A DNA stretch of 64,000 bases from an uncultured Bacteroidota bacterium (GTDB lineage: Bacteria; Bacteroidota; Bacteroidia; Bacteroidales; F082), in NCBI GenBank assembly GCA_903891085.1, contig CAITDJ010000094.1, forward strand, positions 1 to 64,000, in the 5' to 3' direction. Of the stretch, positions 46,401 through 53,801 are shown piece after piece. The notes beneath the pieces are model-generated. The model ran no database searches, was not told the DNA's origin, and saw nothing but the letters and a program-made list of their open reading frames with translations. How positions within the stretch are numbered: position 1 is the stretch's first letter; each line of letters begins with the position of its first letter. The translations under genes were made by a program, and so were the position numbers.

Positions 46401-46706
46401 AAACTGTATTTTTTGACTCAGCACACTCTGAAGCCGTTTCTCCAGAACAGGTATCTGCTCCTTGGCATATTTGGCCGTATAAAGGGCCAGTTCATTGCCA
46501 TTCAAATAAAAATAGGTGTCAAAATCTGCAAAACGGTAGTAGGTCCAGATCGTATTGTTCCACTGCACCCTATTTTTGCCGAATGACATATTGGAACCAT
46601 TGTAAAATTGTGAAAACGAATCAATTGGGAATGAACACAATAGCAATCCAATCAATACGATTGACTGCAATCCGGATTTAATTATCTGAGATTGGTAGTG
46701 ATTCAT
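43440..46706 (-). CDS. Large exported propeller/outer-membrane barrel protein
   Basis: A 1088-residue protein with three parts. A signal peptide (ending near FSQ, residue 33) precedes a peptidase MA-like region (about 60-290). There the usual HExxH is absent and the later motif reads LPDWYKTGLLSYI, where catalytic families have Glu, so it is probably inactive. A TolB/PD40-type beta-propeller (about 300-600) has repeats such as RPNLSPDETRLCYTTNEEGL and HISYSPDGRSLAMSAVRKGK. The C-terminal third (about 690-1088) is a surface-antigen (BamA/Omp85-like) barrel, ending YYLSLSLDF with the terminal phenylalanine expected for BAM substrates. Such proteins are common in Bacteroidota; the function is unknown. 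Confidence 0.85.
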   Translation of the reverse strand: MNHYQSQIIKSGLQSIVLIGLLLCSFPIDSFSQFYNGSNMSFGKNRVQWNNTIWTYYRFADFDTYFYLNGNELALYTAKYAKEQIPVLEKRLQSVLSQKIQFIVFNNLNDLKQSNIGLASEQQYNLGGITHIIGTKVFIYFDGNYLHFEQQIRAGIADMLLNQLMYGGSIGSQIRNTTVFNLPDWYKTGLLSYISEDWNTLLDDRLRDGITSGRFKKLNRLKGNDAIIAGHSLWQYIEDKYGKSAMSDIVHMTQLSRNVQKGFLYVTGLKYAELIKEWYAYYSSIYAADQKKIPKNLLALKYRDYRTFDRPNLSPDETRLCYTTNEEGLMKLWLLDLQTNEKKRMFRSGYGSDALTDYTYPLTAWHPGGKLLAFLVEEKGKIFLYMYNLEDESLEKRNMFDFQKITHISYSPDGRSLAMSAVRKGKPDIYIFSITANSHSQITDDFYTDLNPVYLDNQRVIFSSNRDSDTLKQQSNPGIQPAQFDLFSFELNTDNTVARRLTNTPGANEIFPSKQTANSINYLSDQNGFYNLYSGQFDSVITFVDTTVHYRYFMESAMRTDFTSNILNYSGTVKEGAVYVQMQNNNKQKLYKLSQDEIVESQESLVGITAFRLKQQKSLSSDTIPSLEKTKLRKSFYPLFRPYVKKDTSRFVPIPTRQGAFGIKGNSRLTSLLYGEFGENQEKIDQNSLPKRRNYYVEYFYDQLISQVDFTYANFNYQPFAGGGAPIYLNPGFNVLMGVTLTDLLEDYRIFGGVRLNPELINNEYAVSFSNLKNRLDRQITLHRQSLENYGYTQITRTHSHQAYYMLSWPFTETLSVRGSGIFRNDMKVYLATDPVNLTKPTAFENWGGLRTELVLDNSREVGTNLYTGIRAKLFAEYYQLLTKNSRNFVVLGFDFRHYQRVHRNFIWANRLAASTSFGSSKLIYYMGGVDNWLAPGFNQETPIDYTQNFAYQTLATNMRGFNQNVRNGNNFVVINSEFRFPVFSYFLQNPISSNFIRNFQLTAFGDLGTAWTGWNPYSPSNSLYTKYIQNGPLTISVEIQKDPLVAGLGLGARTTILGYFVRGDVAWGVEDGKIGKPVYYLSLSLDF

Positions 46707-46773
46707 TCCATATTTCCTACTTCGCAGTGGCTAAAGTAATACTTTTTTAAGGTGCCTGTTTCAAGGGTTTTAC

Positions 46774-46781
46774 TATTTTTG
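46774..46781 (+). promoter_or_regulatory. -7 element for the MBL-fold gene
   Basis: TATTTTTG, 25 bases before the ATG; no clear TTG at -33. Confidence 0.4.
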
Positions 46782-46806
46782 CGATCCAACTTTACCATAA
46801 ATCAAT

Positions 46807-47451
46807 ATGATTCAAATTAAAAAATTCGTCTTCAATGCGTTTCAGGTAAATACCTATATTCTTTTTGATGAAACAAAGCAATGTATCATCATCGATGCTG
46901 CCTGCTCAACAGAGGCTGAAGAAAAAACACTCATCGATTTTATTGAAAAACAACAACTTACACCAACATTGTTGCTCAACACACATGCACATATCGACCA
47001 TGTTTTGGGAAATGCATCTGTGTGCAAACATTTCAATGTGTCATTAGGGGCTCACACAGGAGGAAATATGTATCTCGATAATGCCATGGATGTCGCTAAA
47101 ACCTATGGTTTATCACTAAAAAAGGTTGTGTATCCGCAAATCGATATAACAGATCGGCAGTTACTTACATTCGGCAACAGCATGATTATGGTACTTTACA
47201 CACCTGGCCACGCGGCAGGAAGTGTTTGTTTTTATTGTGAAGAAGCTTCCTTCGTCATCAGCGGTGATGTACTGTTTTACCAAAGTATTGGCCGGACAGA
47301 TTTACCAGGTGGTGACTACGACATCTTAAAAAGAAGCATTTGGAATCAACTTTTCACTTTACCCGATGAAACCGTTGTGTATCCCGGACATGGGCCTGAA
47401 ACAACAATCGGTAGCGAAAAAGTGAACAATCCCTTTGTTGCTATTGGTTAA
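46807..47451 (+). CDS. MBL-fold metallo-hydrolase (glyoxalase II-like)
   Basis: A 214-residue metallo-beta-lactamase-fold hydrolase. The metal motif HxHxDH is present in LNTHAHIDHVLGN; the later ligands are the histidine in TPGHAAGSVCFYC, the aspartate in VISGDVLFYQSIGR and the histidine in VYPGHGPETTIG. It resembles glyoxalase II-type thioesterases. The C-terminal substrate domain of true GloB is absent, so the substrate is uncertain. It is probably monocistronic. Confidence 0.93.
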   Translation: MIQIKKFVFNAFQVNTYILFDETKQCIIIDAACSTEAEEKTLIDFIEKQQLTPTLLLNTHAHIDHVLGNASVCKHFNVSLGAHTGGNMYLDNAMDVAKTYGLSLKKVVYPQIDITDRQLLTFGNSMIMVLYTPGHAAGSVCFYCEEASFVISGDVLFYQSIGRTDLPGGDYDILKRSIWNQLFTLPDETVVYPGHGPETTIGSEKVNNPFVAIG

Positions 47452-47703
47452 CAAAATGCAAGAAACATTTCGAAAAACCGAACAAATTACCAACAGATCA
47501 GGTTAGATGAGAGAGATATTTATATAATTGTTTTTCAATTGTTTATCAGCCATGACCTTCAATGTATCAGGAATTAGAAAAAGCAAATTATTCCCTCACT
47601 TTAGCTGTAAATATCATCAGGCACATTACGCGCATATCTTGTTGAAAACGTTTGAATGATGTTTCCGTTTTGCAAAATCTCCTTTAAATAGCAAACAATT
47701 TTC

Positions 47704-47711
47704 TACATTTG
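47704..47711 (+). promoter_or_regulatory. -7 element for aspS
   Basis: TACATTTG matches TAnnTTTG and lies 22 bases before the ATG; -33 not at standard spacing. Confidence 0.5.
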
Positions 47712-47733
47712 CAGCCAAATTAAACGAAATACC

Positions 47734-49485
47734 ATGACTTTCAGAACACATACCTGCGGTGAATTACGAATTTCAGATGTAGGAAAACATGTTACACTCA
47801 GCGGTTGGGTGCAACGCACCCGTGATAAAGGAAACCTGCTTTGGATTGATTTGCGCGACCGTTATGGAATTACACAATTATTTTTGCAGGAAGGCGAAAG
47901 CAAACATGAATTATTGGTCATGGCACGTAGTCTCGGCCGTGAATTTGTAATAAAAATTGAAGGGTTGGTATCTGAAAGAGAATCGAAAAACCCAAACATA
48001 CCTACCGGAGAAATTGAGATTAAACTCAACACGATTGAATTGCTGAACGCCTCAAAAACACCACCTTTTACCATCGAAGATAAATCGGATGGCGGCGATG
48101 AACTGAGAATGAAATACCGATATCTGGATTTAAGACGTAACCCGTTAAAAAATAATCTGGCTTTGCGTCACAGAATGGCAATTGCCACCAGAAGCTACCT
48201 CGATGGTCAGGGATTTTACGAAATTGAAACACCTTATCTCATAAAATCAACACCCGAAGGAGCCCGCGATTTTGTTGTGCCATCACGGATGAATCCAGGC
48301 GAATTTTATGCACTTCCACAGTCACCTCAAACCTTCAAACAGATTTTAATGGTAGCCGGTTACGATCGGTATTTTCAGATTGTCAGGTGTTTTCGCGACG
48401 AAGACTTGCGTGCCGACCGTCAGCCTGAGTTTACACAGATCGACTGCGAAATGGCTTTTGTAACACAGGAAGATGTGTTAAATACCTTCGAAGGATTGGC
48501 ACGTCACCTTTTTAAGGAAGTAAAAAACCTTGATGTTGCCCCTTTTCAACGCATGGATTATGCGACTGCCATGAAATTTTATGGTTCAGACAAACCCGAT
48601 TTACGGTTCGGAATGGCCTTTGTTGAATTGAATGATCTTGCTAAAAATCACGATTTCAGTATTTTTGATGAAGCCGAACTCATTGTCGGATTCAATGCCG
48701 AAGATTGCAGCGAATACAGCCGCAAGCAATTAGACGCTTTGACCGATTTCGTTAAAAAACCCCAGATTGGTGCAAAAGGATTGGTGTATATCAAATATAA
48801 TTTGGATGGGACGATAAAATCCTCCATCGATAAGTATTTCACTTCAGACGATTTGCAATTGTGGGCAGACCGTTTCGATGCAAAGCCCGGTGATTTAATG
48901 TTGATTATATCCGGAAAAGAAGAATCAAGCCGAAAACAACTCAACGAGTTACGCCTTGAAATGGGTAACCAGCTCGGGCTGCGCGATCCTCAGGTATTTA
49001 AACCGCTGTGGGTGACAGATTTTCCGTTGTTGGAATGGAATGAGGAATCCCAACGATTCTATGCTATGCATCATCCATTTACCTCACCTAAACCCGAAGA
49101 CATTCATTTGCTTGACACAAGTCCGGGAAAAGTGCGCGCGAATGCCTACGATATGGTTATTAACGGGGTAGAAGTTGGCGGCGGATCAATCAGGATTCAT
49201 GACCGTGGTTTACAAAAAAGAATGTTCAGTCTGCTCGGGTTCTCCGATGAAGAGGCACTGAACCAGTTCGGATTTTTATTAAACGCTTTTGAATTTGGAG
49301 CGCCGCCGCATGGAGGCCTGGCTCTTGGATTCGACCGTTTAACGGCCTTGTTTGCCGGTCACGATTCTATACGTGATTTCATCGCTTTCCCGAAAAACAA
49401 CTCCGGACGCGACGTGATGATTGATTCACCTTCACCGATCGCCGATGAACAACTGAACGAACTGCATTTGCGTATTGTGAAATAG
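47734..49485 (+). CDS. aspS: Aspartate--tRNA ligase
   Basis: Class IIb synthetase, 583 residues, of the bacterial type with a GAD insertion. N-terminal OB-fold: [20 protein letters not shown]. Motif 2: [20 protein letters not shown]. The GAD insert spans about 280-410. Motif 3 lies in [20 protein letters not shown], followed by [20 protein letters not shown]. It begins with its own -7 element and has a 382-base gap after it. Confidence 0.97.
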   Translation: MTFRTHTCGELRISDVGKHVTLSGWVQRTRDKGNLLWIDLRDRYGITQLFLQEGESKHELLVMARSLGREFVIKIEGLVSERESKNPNIPTGEIEIKLNTIELLNASKTPPFTIEDKSDGGDELRMKYRYLDLRRNPLKNNLALRHRMAIATRSYLDGQGFYEIETPYLIKSTPEGARDFVVPSRMNPGEFYALPQSPQTFKQILMVAGYDRYFQIVRCFRDEDLRADRQPEFTQIDCEMAFVTQEDVLNTFEGLARHLFKEVKNLDVAPFQRMDYATAMKFYGSDKPDLRFGMAFVELNDLAKNHDFSIFDEAELIVGFNAEDCSEYSRKQLDALTDFVKKPQIGAKGLVYIKYNLDGTIKSSIDKYFTSDDLQLWADRFDAKPGDLMLIISGKEESSRKQLNELRLEMGNQLGLRDPQVFKPLWVTDFPLLEWNEESQRFYAMHHPFTSPKPEDIHLLDTSPGKVRANAYDMVINGVEVGGGSIRIHDRGLQKRMFSLLGFSDEEALNQFGFLLNAFEFGAPPHGGLALGFDRLTALFAGHDSIRDFIAFPKNNSGRDVMIDSPSPIADEQLNELHLRIVK

Positions 49486-49812
49486 CCGCTTATGCAGAAT
49501 TTGTGTAAAAACAGGTCAAAACACCTGAAATTGAACTTAATACAAAAATGGCAACATTAGCCCTGAATTAAATTCATCCCACGTTTACTCCACTTTTTTG
49601 AATTATTTATTTCATTCGTGTCCTTTTTGTGAACGGTTAACAACTATTCTATTACAGTTCATTTTGATTTGAAATACCAAATTATCTTAAGGCGTAGTGA
49701 TAATAAAACTTCAATTAAAAAAAATACTTTTTCAAATTGGATTGCTGTGCACCAAAAACAAAACTTTGCAACAATAATTCAGTAGATTAACCTAAAACAG
49801 CTAACATTTTGC
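49486..49812. other. Gene-free stretch after aspS
   Basis: I see no ORF, RNA or clear terminator here. It is AT-rich (many A and T runs). The promoter of the following SPOR-barrel gene begins at 49813. Confidence 0.5.
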
Positions 49813-49844
49813 TTGCTTATTTGAAATAAATATTTATAACTTTG
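49813..49844 (+). promoter_or_regulatory. Promoter for the SPOR-barrel gene
   Basis: TTG (49813-49815), 21-base spacer, TAACTTTG (49837-49844), 23 bases before the ATG. Confidence 0.65.
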
Positions 49845-49867
49845 CCTAAAGCAAAAACAACTCCGCT

Positions 49868-51112
49868 ATGAAAATTGAATTAATAACACGAAAGATAAAA
49901 TATAGTTTGTTCACGTTTTTATTGATGGCTGCATTTTTTAATGAAAAAGCTACTGCCCAGATAATCAAGCCAAAACAACGAACAACTTCTGAACAGTCAG
50001 CCACTACCAATAGTCCGACACGAACCCGATCAGCTTCAGCAGATTCCCCGTCGCAGTGGAACAATGATTGGCGTATTACGTTTGGAGGAGGAACGGCGCT
50101 TTTCTTTGGTGATGTCAAGCAATATACGTTTTATCCGGTTTTCAATTATAAAAGTGAATGGCGGTTTAACACTAACTTGTTAATCGAAAGACAGATATCT
50201 CCAGTATTTAGTTTACGCGGACAAGGTGTTTATGCGCATTACACCGGAACCAGACGTGAATGGAACAGAAACCTCATCGCCAAGAATATAGAATTTAACC
50301 TGAATACAGCCATTGATCTGAATAATTTGTTTGGCAGAGACCGAAAAGACAGATTTTTTACTACAAGCGTAATACTTGGGGTGGGGTTGGCAAATTTTAA
50401 TTCAACACTGTATGAATTGAATTCAGGAAACGTAGTGGCTACCGGCGGATTTGGAAGCGGATCAGGCATAAATGGGCAAACGCTCGAAGGAATTGTAGTT
50501 GGTGGTTTAAGTTTCGATTTTCGTTTGAACGAAAACTGGTCGTTGCGTCTTGAAACGGCAAACCGGATAATGAATTCAGATTATTTTGATTTAACACCAA
50601 GTGGCACATTTAAATATGACGTATATAATAATACATCTATAGGCATATCTTATACTTTCAATTCAGCCAAAAAACGGGTAAGCATGGTTCCTGAAAGTGA
50701 ACCTGAATTAATCGTGGTTCCGAAAGAACCGGTTACACCAGATAAATCACTGAATCAGGTAGTTGAAGTATTAGCTGTAGAAAAGGAACCTGTCGTTGAA
50801 ACAGCGGTTGTCGAAACATTACCAACAATAGAAAAAAATGCTGTGATTACCGATGTTGAATACAGGGTGCAAATAAGGGCGCGCTATGATGGTAAAGTGC
50901 CTATTGCCGACTTAAGCCGGAAATACAATATTCCGGAAAATGAAATCAGCGAATCGACCCACAACCAATATTATATTTATACTGTAGGATCATTTGCCAC
51001 CTACGAACAGGCAGCAGAAAAACGGAATGAAATTAAATCGGTAAATAAAGTGTATGATGCGTTTATTGTTGCCTTCAAAAATGGCAACCGATTGGATAAA
51101 CTACCTAAATAA
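49868..51112 (+). CDS. Outer-membrane barrel protein with C-terminal SPOR domain
   Basis: A 414-residue protein. Signal peptide up to about residue 31 (FLLMAAFFNEKATAQ). The barrel-like region (about 65-255) has WRITFGGGTALFFGDVKQYT, FFTTSVILGVGLANFN, VVGGLSFDFRLNENW and a terminal strand TSIGISYTF. A proline/glutamate/valine linker (about 262-325) follows. A SPOR-like domain (about 330-405) has EYRVQIRARYDGKVPIADLS and YIYTVGSFATYEQAAEKRNE. This layout suggests a link between outer membrane and peptidoglycan. Its stop codon overlaps the start of a 43-residue membrane protein. Confidence 0.82.
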   Translation: MKIELITRKIKYSLFTFLLMAAFFNEKATAQIIKPKQRTTSEQSATTNSPTRTRSASADSPSQWNNDWRITFGGGTALFFGDVKQYTFYPVFNYKSEWRFNTNLLIERQISPVFSLRGQGVYAHYTGTRREWNRNLIAKNIEFNLNTAIDLNNLFGRDRKDRFFTTSVILGVGLANFNSTLYELNSGNVVATGGFGSGSGINGQTLEGIVVGGLSFDFRLNENWSLRLETANRIMNSDYFDLTPSGTFKYDVYNNTSIGISYTFNSAKKRVSMVPESEPELIVVPKEPVTPDKSLNQVVEVLAVEKEPVVETAVVETLPTIEKNAVITDVEYRVQIRARYDGKVPIADLSRKYNIPENEISESTHNQYYIYTVGSFATYEQAAEKRNEIKSVNKVYDAFIVAFKNGNRLDKLPK

Positions 51113-51243
51113 TGCAGGCCGTCATGAAAAACAGTGAATTCAATTATGATCCCGAAAAAGATAACCTTTCAAGCACTTTAATGTTTTGGATAATTATCTC
51201 AGCCCTAGGATTGGCCGTATATCTTTCGCAAATCCTGGTATAA
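51112..51243 (+). CDS. Small single-pass membrane protein, translationally coupled
   Basis: A 43-residue ORF read from the sequence. Its ATG shares a base with the stop of the SPOR-barrel gene (TAATG), a coupling arrangement. Residues 1-23 are polar (MQAVMKNSEFNYDPEKDN...) and residues 24-43 form a transmembrane helix (FWIIISALGLAVYLSQILV). An internal ATG at 51124 is an alternative start. There is no known homologue that I recognise. It converges with the deiminase gene, whose stop lies 4 bases away. Confidence 0.6.
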   Translation: MQAVMKNSEFNYDPEKDNLSSTLMFWIIISALGLAVYLSQILV

Positions 51244-51246
51244 CCG

Positions 51247-53280
51247 CTAGTTCAGTCTGATCATCTTTCCCGTAAACATTTCATTATCAATATATAACTG
51301 ATAATAATAGAAACCATTATTAACAACGTTACCCTGATCTGACTTTCCATTCCAAATCAATTTGTCAGATGACTTTTCTTGTCGGGAGTAAACCAGCTTA
51401 CCAAAAACATCATAGATTTTCAGGAATACTTCACTACTTTTCAAGGATGGCAAATCAAAAACAATTTCATTAGAAAAAGGGTTTGGGTGAACCGAAATTA
51501 TTTCTTTTTCTGTATTACTCCCAATAGTTTCAAGCAAATCAGAATTAACTTTTACACTTACTTGTTGTGTGCTAATATCTGAAGTAACAAAAATAGTACT
51601 GTATAACCAAACAAAGGCAGGATTCAGGGTAATTATGTCAACATCAACCTCCACTATCAACGAATCACCAGCAAGCAATGCATAGGGAAAATTCGGTAAA
51701 GTTGGCAACCAGACCAGATTATCAACACTTATACTTTCGATAGAAACCGAAGAAGAAGTGGCGTTTAGAATTCTAAAATAACCGACATATTCATCTATAA
51801 AGACCAACGTATCCGGCGTAATTGTCAAATCAGCAATAAGTTGCTCTTCAACAACAAAAATATTTGGATCCGCAGTTCCCATATATGGCAGTCTGGCACG
51901 ATTGCCGGCAACATCGACCGCCGATACAAAATAACGAACAGTGTCTGATTCACTATAGTTTTTGATATATCCTACATAGTTTGAGCTTTCAGAATAATGT
52001 AATAATGCTGTTTGATAAGCACCATTATTGACCTGATAATTAACAAGTAATGAATCACTAATGAGCGCTTCCCCTGAATAGGGAATAATCTTTACTGAAA
52101 CCGCCAATGAATCCTGCCAGTCAACCGTTCCATATAACGGACGATGATCCAGAAACAGCATATCCAGATCAGCAATTCCGATGGCCCTGCAATGCAGTGC
52201 ATCAGTATTATACCAGCTATCCCATGTCATCCCAATAATTTCATAACCAGGCATGGCTTCTTCATAGACAGCAATAGCCTCATCATCCCACTGACTTCCA
52301 GTTAACGGAACGAGCACCTTGTTATTCAAAATAATTGAATTTGTGTATGGTGTGTTTGGTGCGGTGCCTGGAGAAAAAACCCGGTACACCTTATATGGAT
52401 ATCCATATGCAGAATTCTGGCTGGCAAAATAATCAGCAACCGCCTCATAATCATCATATCTGTAATCGCTTTGCGGCACACTGCCAATCAATATTTTATC
52501 GGGCGCAAGATATTTTCCCCAACAATCGATATGTTTGATGTAGTCATCCAACGGATCCATGGTCACATGATACTGATTAATACCAAGATATGCTTCCATT
52601 TTATCCCTGATTTGCTGCTCGGTCAGGTCAGTATTTTCCTCAAAAACCAGATCAGTGGATGCTGCGAAACCAAATCCATCGGCCATCATATTACCACCGG
52701 TATGTGTTAAATTCATGCCGAAAAGATTGATTCCCAGACTTTGAGCAACCTTTACAGGAATATTATCATCTGTCGGACGTGGTCTGTCATAAGGAAAATC
52801 ACAGATACCTGGTTGATTATTACCATCAAACACGAACCATGGGCCATAATCACGTGTCCAATACGAATCAGTTGGAGCGATTAAAAAACTACAATTTGCA
52901 GTGTTTACACCATTTTGCTCGTACATTGAAAGCACCTGACTGCCCTGCGAATTGCTAGAAACAATCGTGATAACAGGAAGTTCTTCTGCCATTTCAGCAA
53001 TGACAGTATAAGGTATTCCGAAAGGATAACGGATCAATACCGCCTGCATCGGCTCAAATTCTGCAACCATTCTGACAGGTCCAACTGGAGGATCAGTTTC
53101 GGTGAAATTAGGATCACGTTTTACTGGTGCCAACATCTCTTCTTCAGAGAGATAATGAAGCTTCCTGTAATCCCTATTATCAATTTTATTTTGCTGAGAA
53201 TAAAGGGTGCCCGTAGCACACATGAGCATTATAAAGATCATTAAAAATGTGCTTTTCAGGAAGTCAGAAATATTTTTCAT
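51247..53280 (-). CDS. Peptidylarginine deiminase (PPAD-type) with T9SS sorting domain
   Basis: A 677-residue secreted guanidino-group-modifying enzyme. Signal peptide MKNISDFLKSTFLMIFIMLM... ends near residue 28. The catalytic domain (about 65-390) has D144 in YWTRDYGPWFVF, R166 and R168 in YDRPRPTDD, H250 and D252 in KHIDCWGKY, N314 in PYTNSII and C364 in ALHCRAIG. The spacings D-R-R-H-D equal those I recall for Porphyromonas PPAD (D130, R152, R154, H236, D238), with C351 matching C364. Ig-like domains follow (about 385-590), then a type A sorting domain (SVHPNPFSNEIVFDLPS to FYYYQLYIDNEMFTGK). Agmatine deiminase is the alternative, but export and the RxR pair favour a peptidylarginine enzyme. 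The long upstream in-frame extension overlaps tatA and is rejected. Confidence 0.85.
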   Translation of the reverse strand: MKNISDFLKSTFLMIFIMLMCATGTLYSQQNKIDNRDYRKLHYLSEEEMLAPVKRDPNFTETDPPVGPVRMVAEFEPMQAVLIRYPFGIPYTVIAEMAEELPVITIVSSNSQGSQVLSMYEQNGVNTANCSFLIAPTDSYWTRDYGPWFVFDGNNQPGICDFPYDRPRPTDDNIPVKVAQSLGINLFGMNLTHTGGNMMADGFGFAASTDLVFEENTDLTEQQIRDKMEAYLGINQYHVTMDPLDDYIKHIDCWGKYLAPDKILIGSVPQSDYRYDDYEAVADYFASQNSAYGYPYKVYRVFSPGTAPNTPYTNSIILNNKVLVPLTGSQWDDEAIAVYEEAMPGYEIIGMTWDSWYNTDALHCRAIGIADLDMLFLDHRPLYGTVDWQDSLAVSVKIIPYSGEALISDSLLVNYQVNNGAYQTALLHYSESSNYVGYIKNYSESDTVRYFVSAVDVAGNRARLPYMGTADPNIFVVEEQLIADLTITPDTLVFIDEYVGYFRILNATSSSVSIESISVDNLVWLPTLPNFPYALLAGDSLIVEVDVDIITLNPAFVWLYSTIFVTSDISTQQVSVKVNSDLLETIGSNTEKEIISVHPNPFSNEIVFDLPSLKSSEVFLKIYDVFGKLVYSRQEKSSDKLIWNGKSDQGNVVNNGFYYYQLYIDNEMFTGKMIRLN

Positions 53281-53302
53281 ATAGTTTAACAATATTTTGC
53301 GC

Positions 53303-53310
53303 CAAAGATA
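53303..53310 (-). promoter_or_regulatory. -7 element for the deiminase gene
   Basis: TATCTTTG on the minus strand, 22 bases before the ATG at 53280; supports the chosen start. Confidence 0.45.
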
Positions 53311-53343
53311 AACAAGTAAGGCCATATCGTTAAATTTATGTAC

Positions 53344-53351
53344 TATATTTG
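53344..53351 (+). promoter_or_regulatory. -7 element for tatA
   Basis: TATATTTG, 20 bases before the tatA ATG, divergent from the deiminase promoter. Confidence 0.5.
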
Positions 53352-53371
53352 CCAACATAAATTTTACAAAA

Positions 53372-53572
53372 ATGATGGGAATATTATTATTAAGTATGCC
53401 TGGTGGCACAGAATGGCTTTTAATTGCAGTAGTAGTTTTGTTACTCTTTGGTGGCAAGAAAATTCCAGAATTGATGAAAGGTCTTGGACAGGGAATCAGG
53501 GAATTTAAAACTGGTATGAACGGAGCTGAAGAGAAAAAACCAGAAGAAAAGGAAGAAGCAAAGAAAAAATAA
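53372..53572 (+). CDS. tatA: Sec-independent protein translocase TatA
   Basis: A 66-residue twin-arginine translocase subunit. N-terminal transmembrane helix (about 14-27, [20 protein letters not shown]) with the conserved FGGKKIPEL hinge, an amphipathic helix [13 protein letters not shown] and a charged, lysine/glutamate-rich tail ([14 protein letters not shown]). Length fits TatA rather than TatB. tatC is not in the window. It is followed by a terminator. Confidence 0.93.
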   Translation: MMGILLLSMPGGTEWLLIAVVVLLLFGGKKIPELMKGLGQGIREFKTGMNGAEEKKPEEKEEAKKK

Positions 53573-53611
53573 TTCTTGTTTTTCATTCCTCATTTCCCCT
53601 GAATATTCCTG

Positions 53612-53636
53612 TCCGGAATAATAATTCCGGATTTTT
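53612..53636 (+). terminator. Terminator after tatA
   Basis: A perfect 8-bp stem TCCGGAAT/ATTCCGGA with loop AATA, then TTTTTC. Confidence 0.8.
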
Positions 53637-53744
53637 CATGTTATTTAAGCTGACATTACTTTTTCGGTGGATTATATTATTACCGAAACGTATGGAATAT
53701 GTGGTGTTTGCGCCTGTTCGCACAGGTTATTGTCAAACATAAAT

Positions 53745-53774
53745 TTGTAAACGAACTGAATTATTATATTTTTG
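53745..53774 (+). promoter_or_regulatory. Promoter for the MltD-like gene
   Basis: TTG (53745-53747), exactly 19 bases, TATTTTTG (53767-53774): full consensus. Confidence 0.75.
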
Positions 53775-53801
53775 TCGCAAAAAAAGTAGCCCTCTATACA
53801 T

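Noticed and set aside
53281-53586. In-frame N-terminal extension of the deiminase gene on the minus strand
   Set aside because: It is antisense to tatA, has no signal peptide, and runs through both -7 elements. The ATG at 53280 begins a clear signal peptide.
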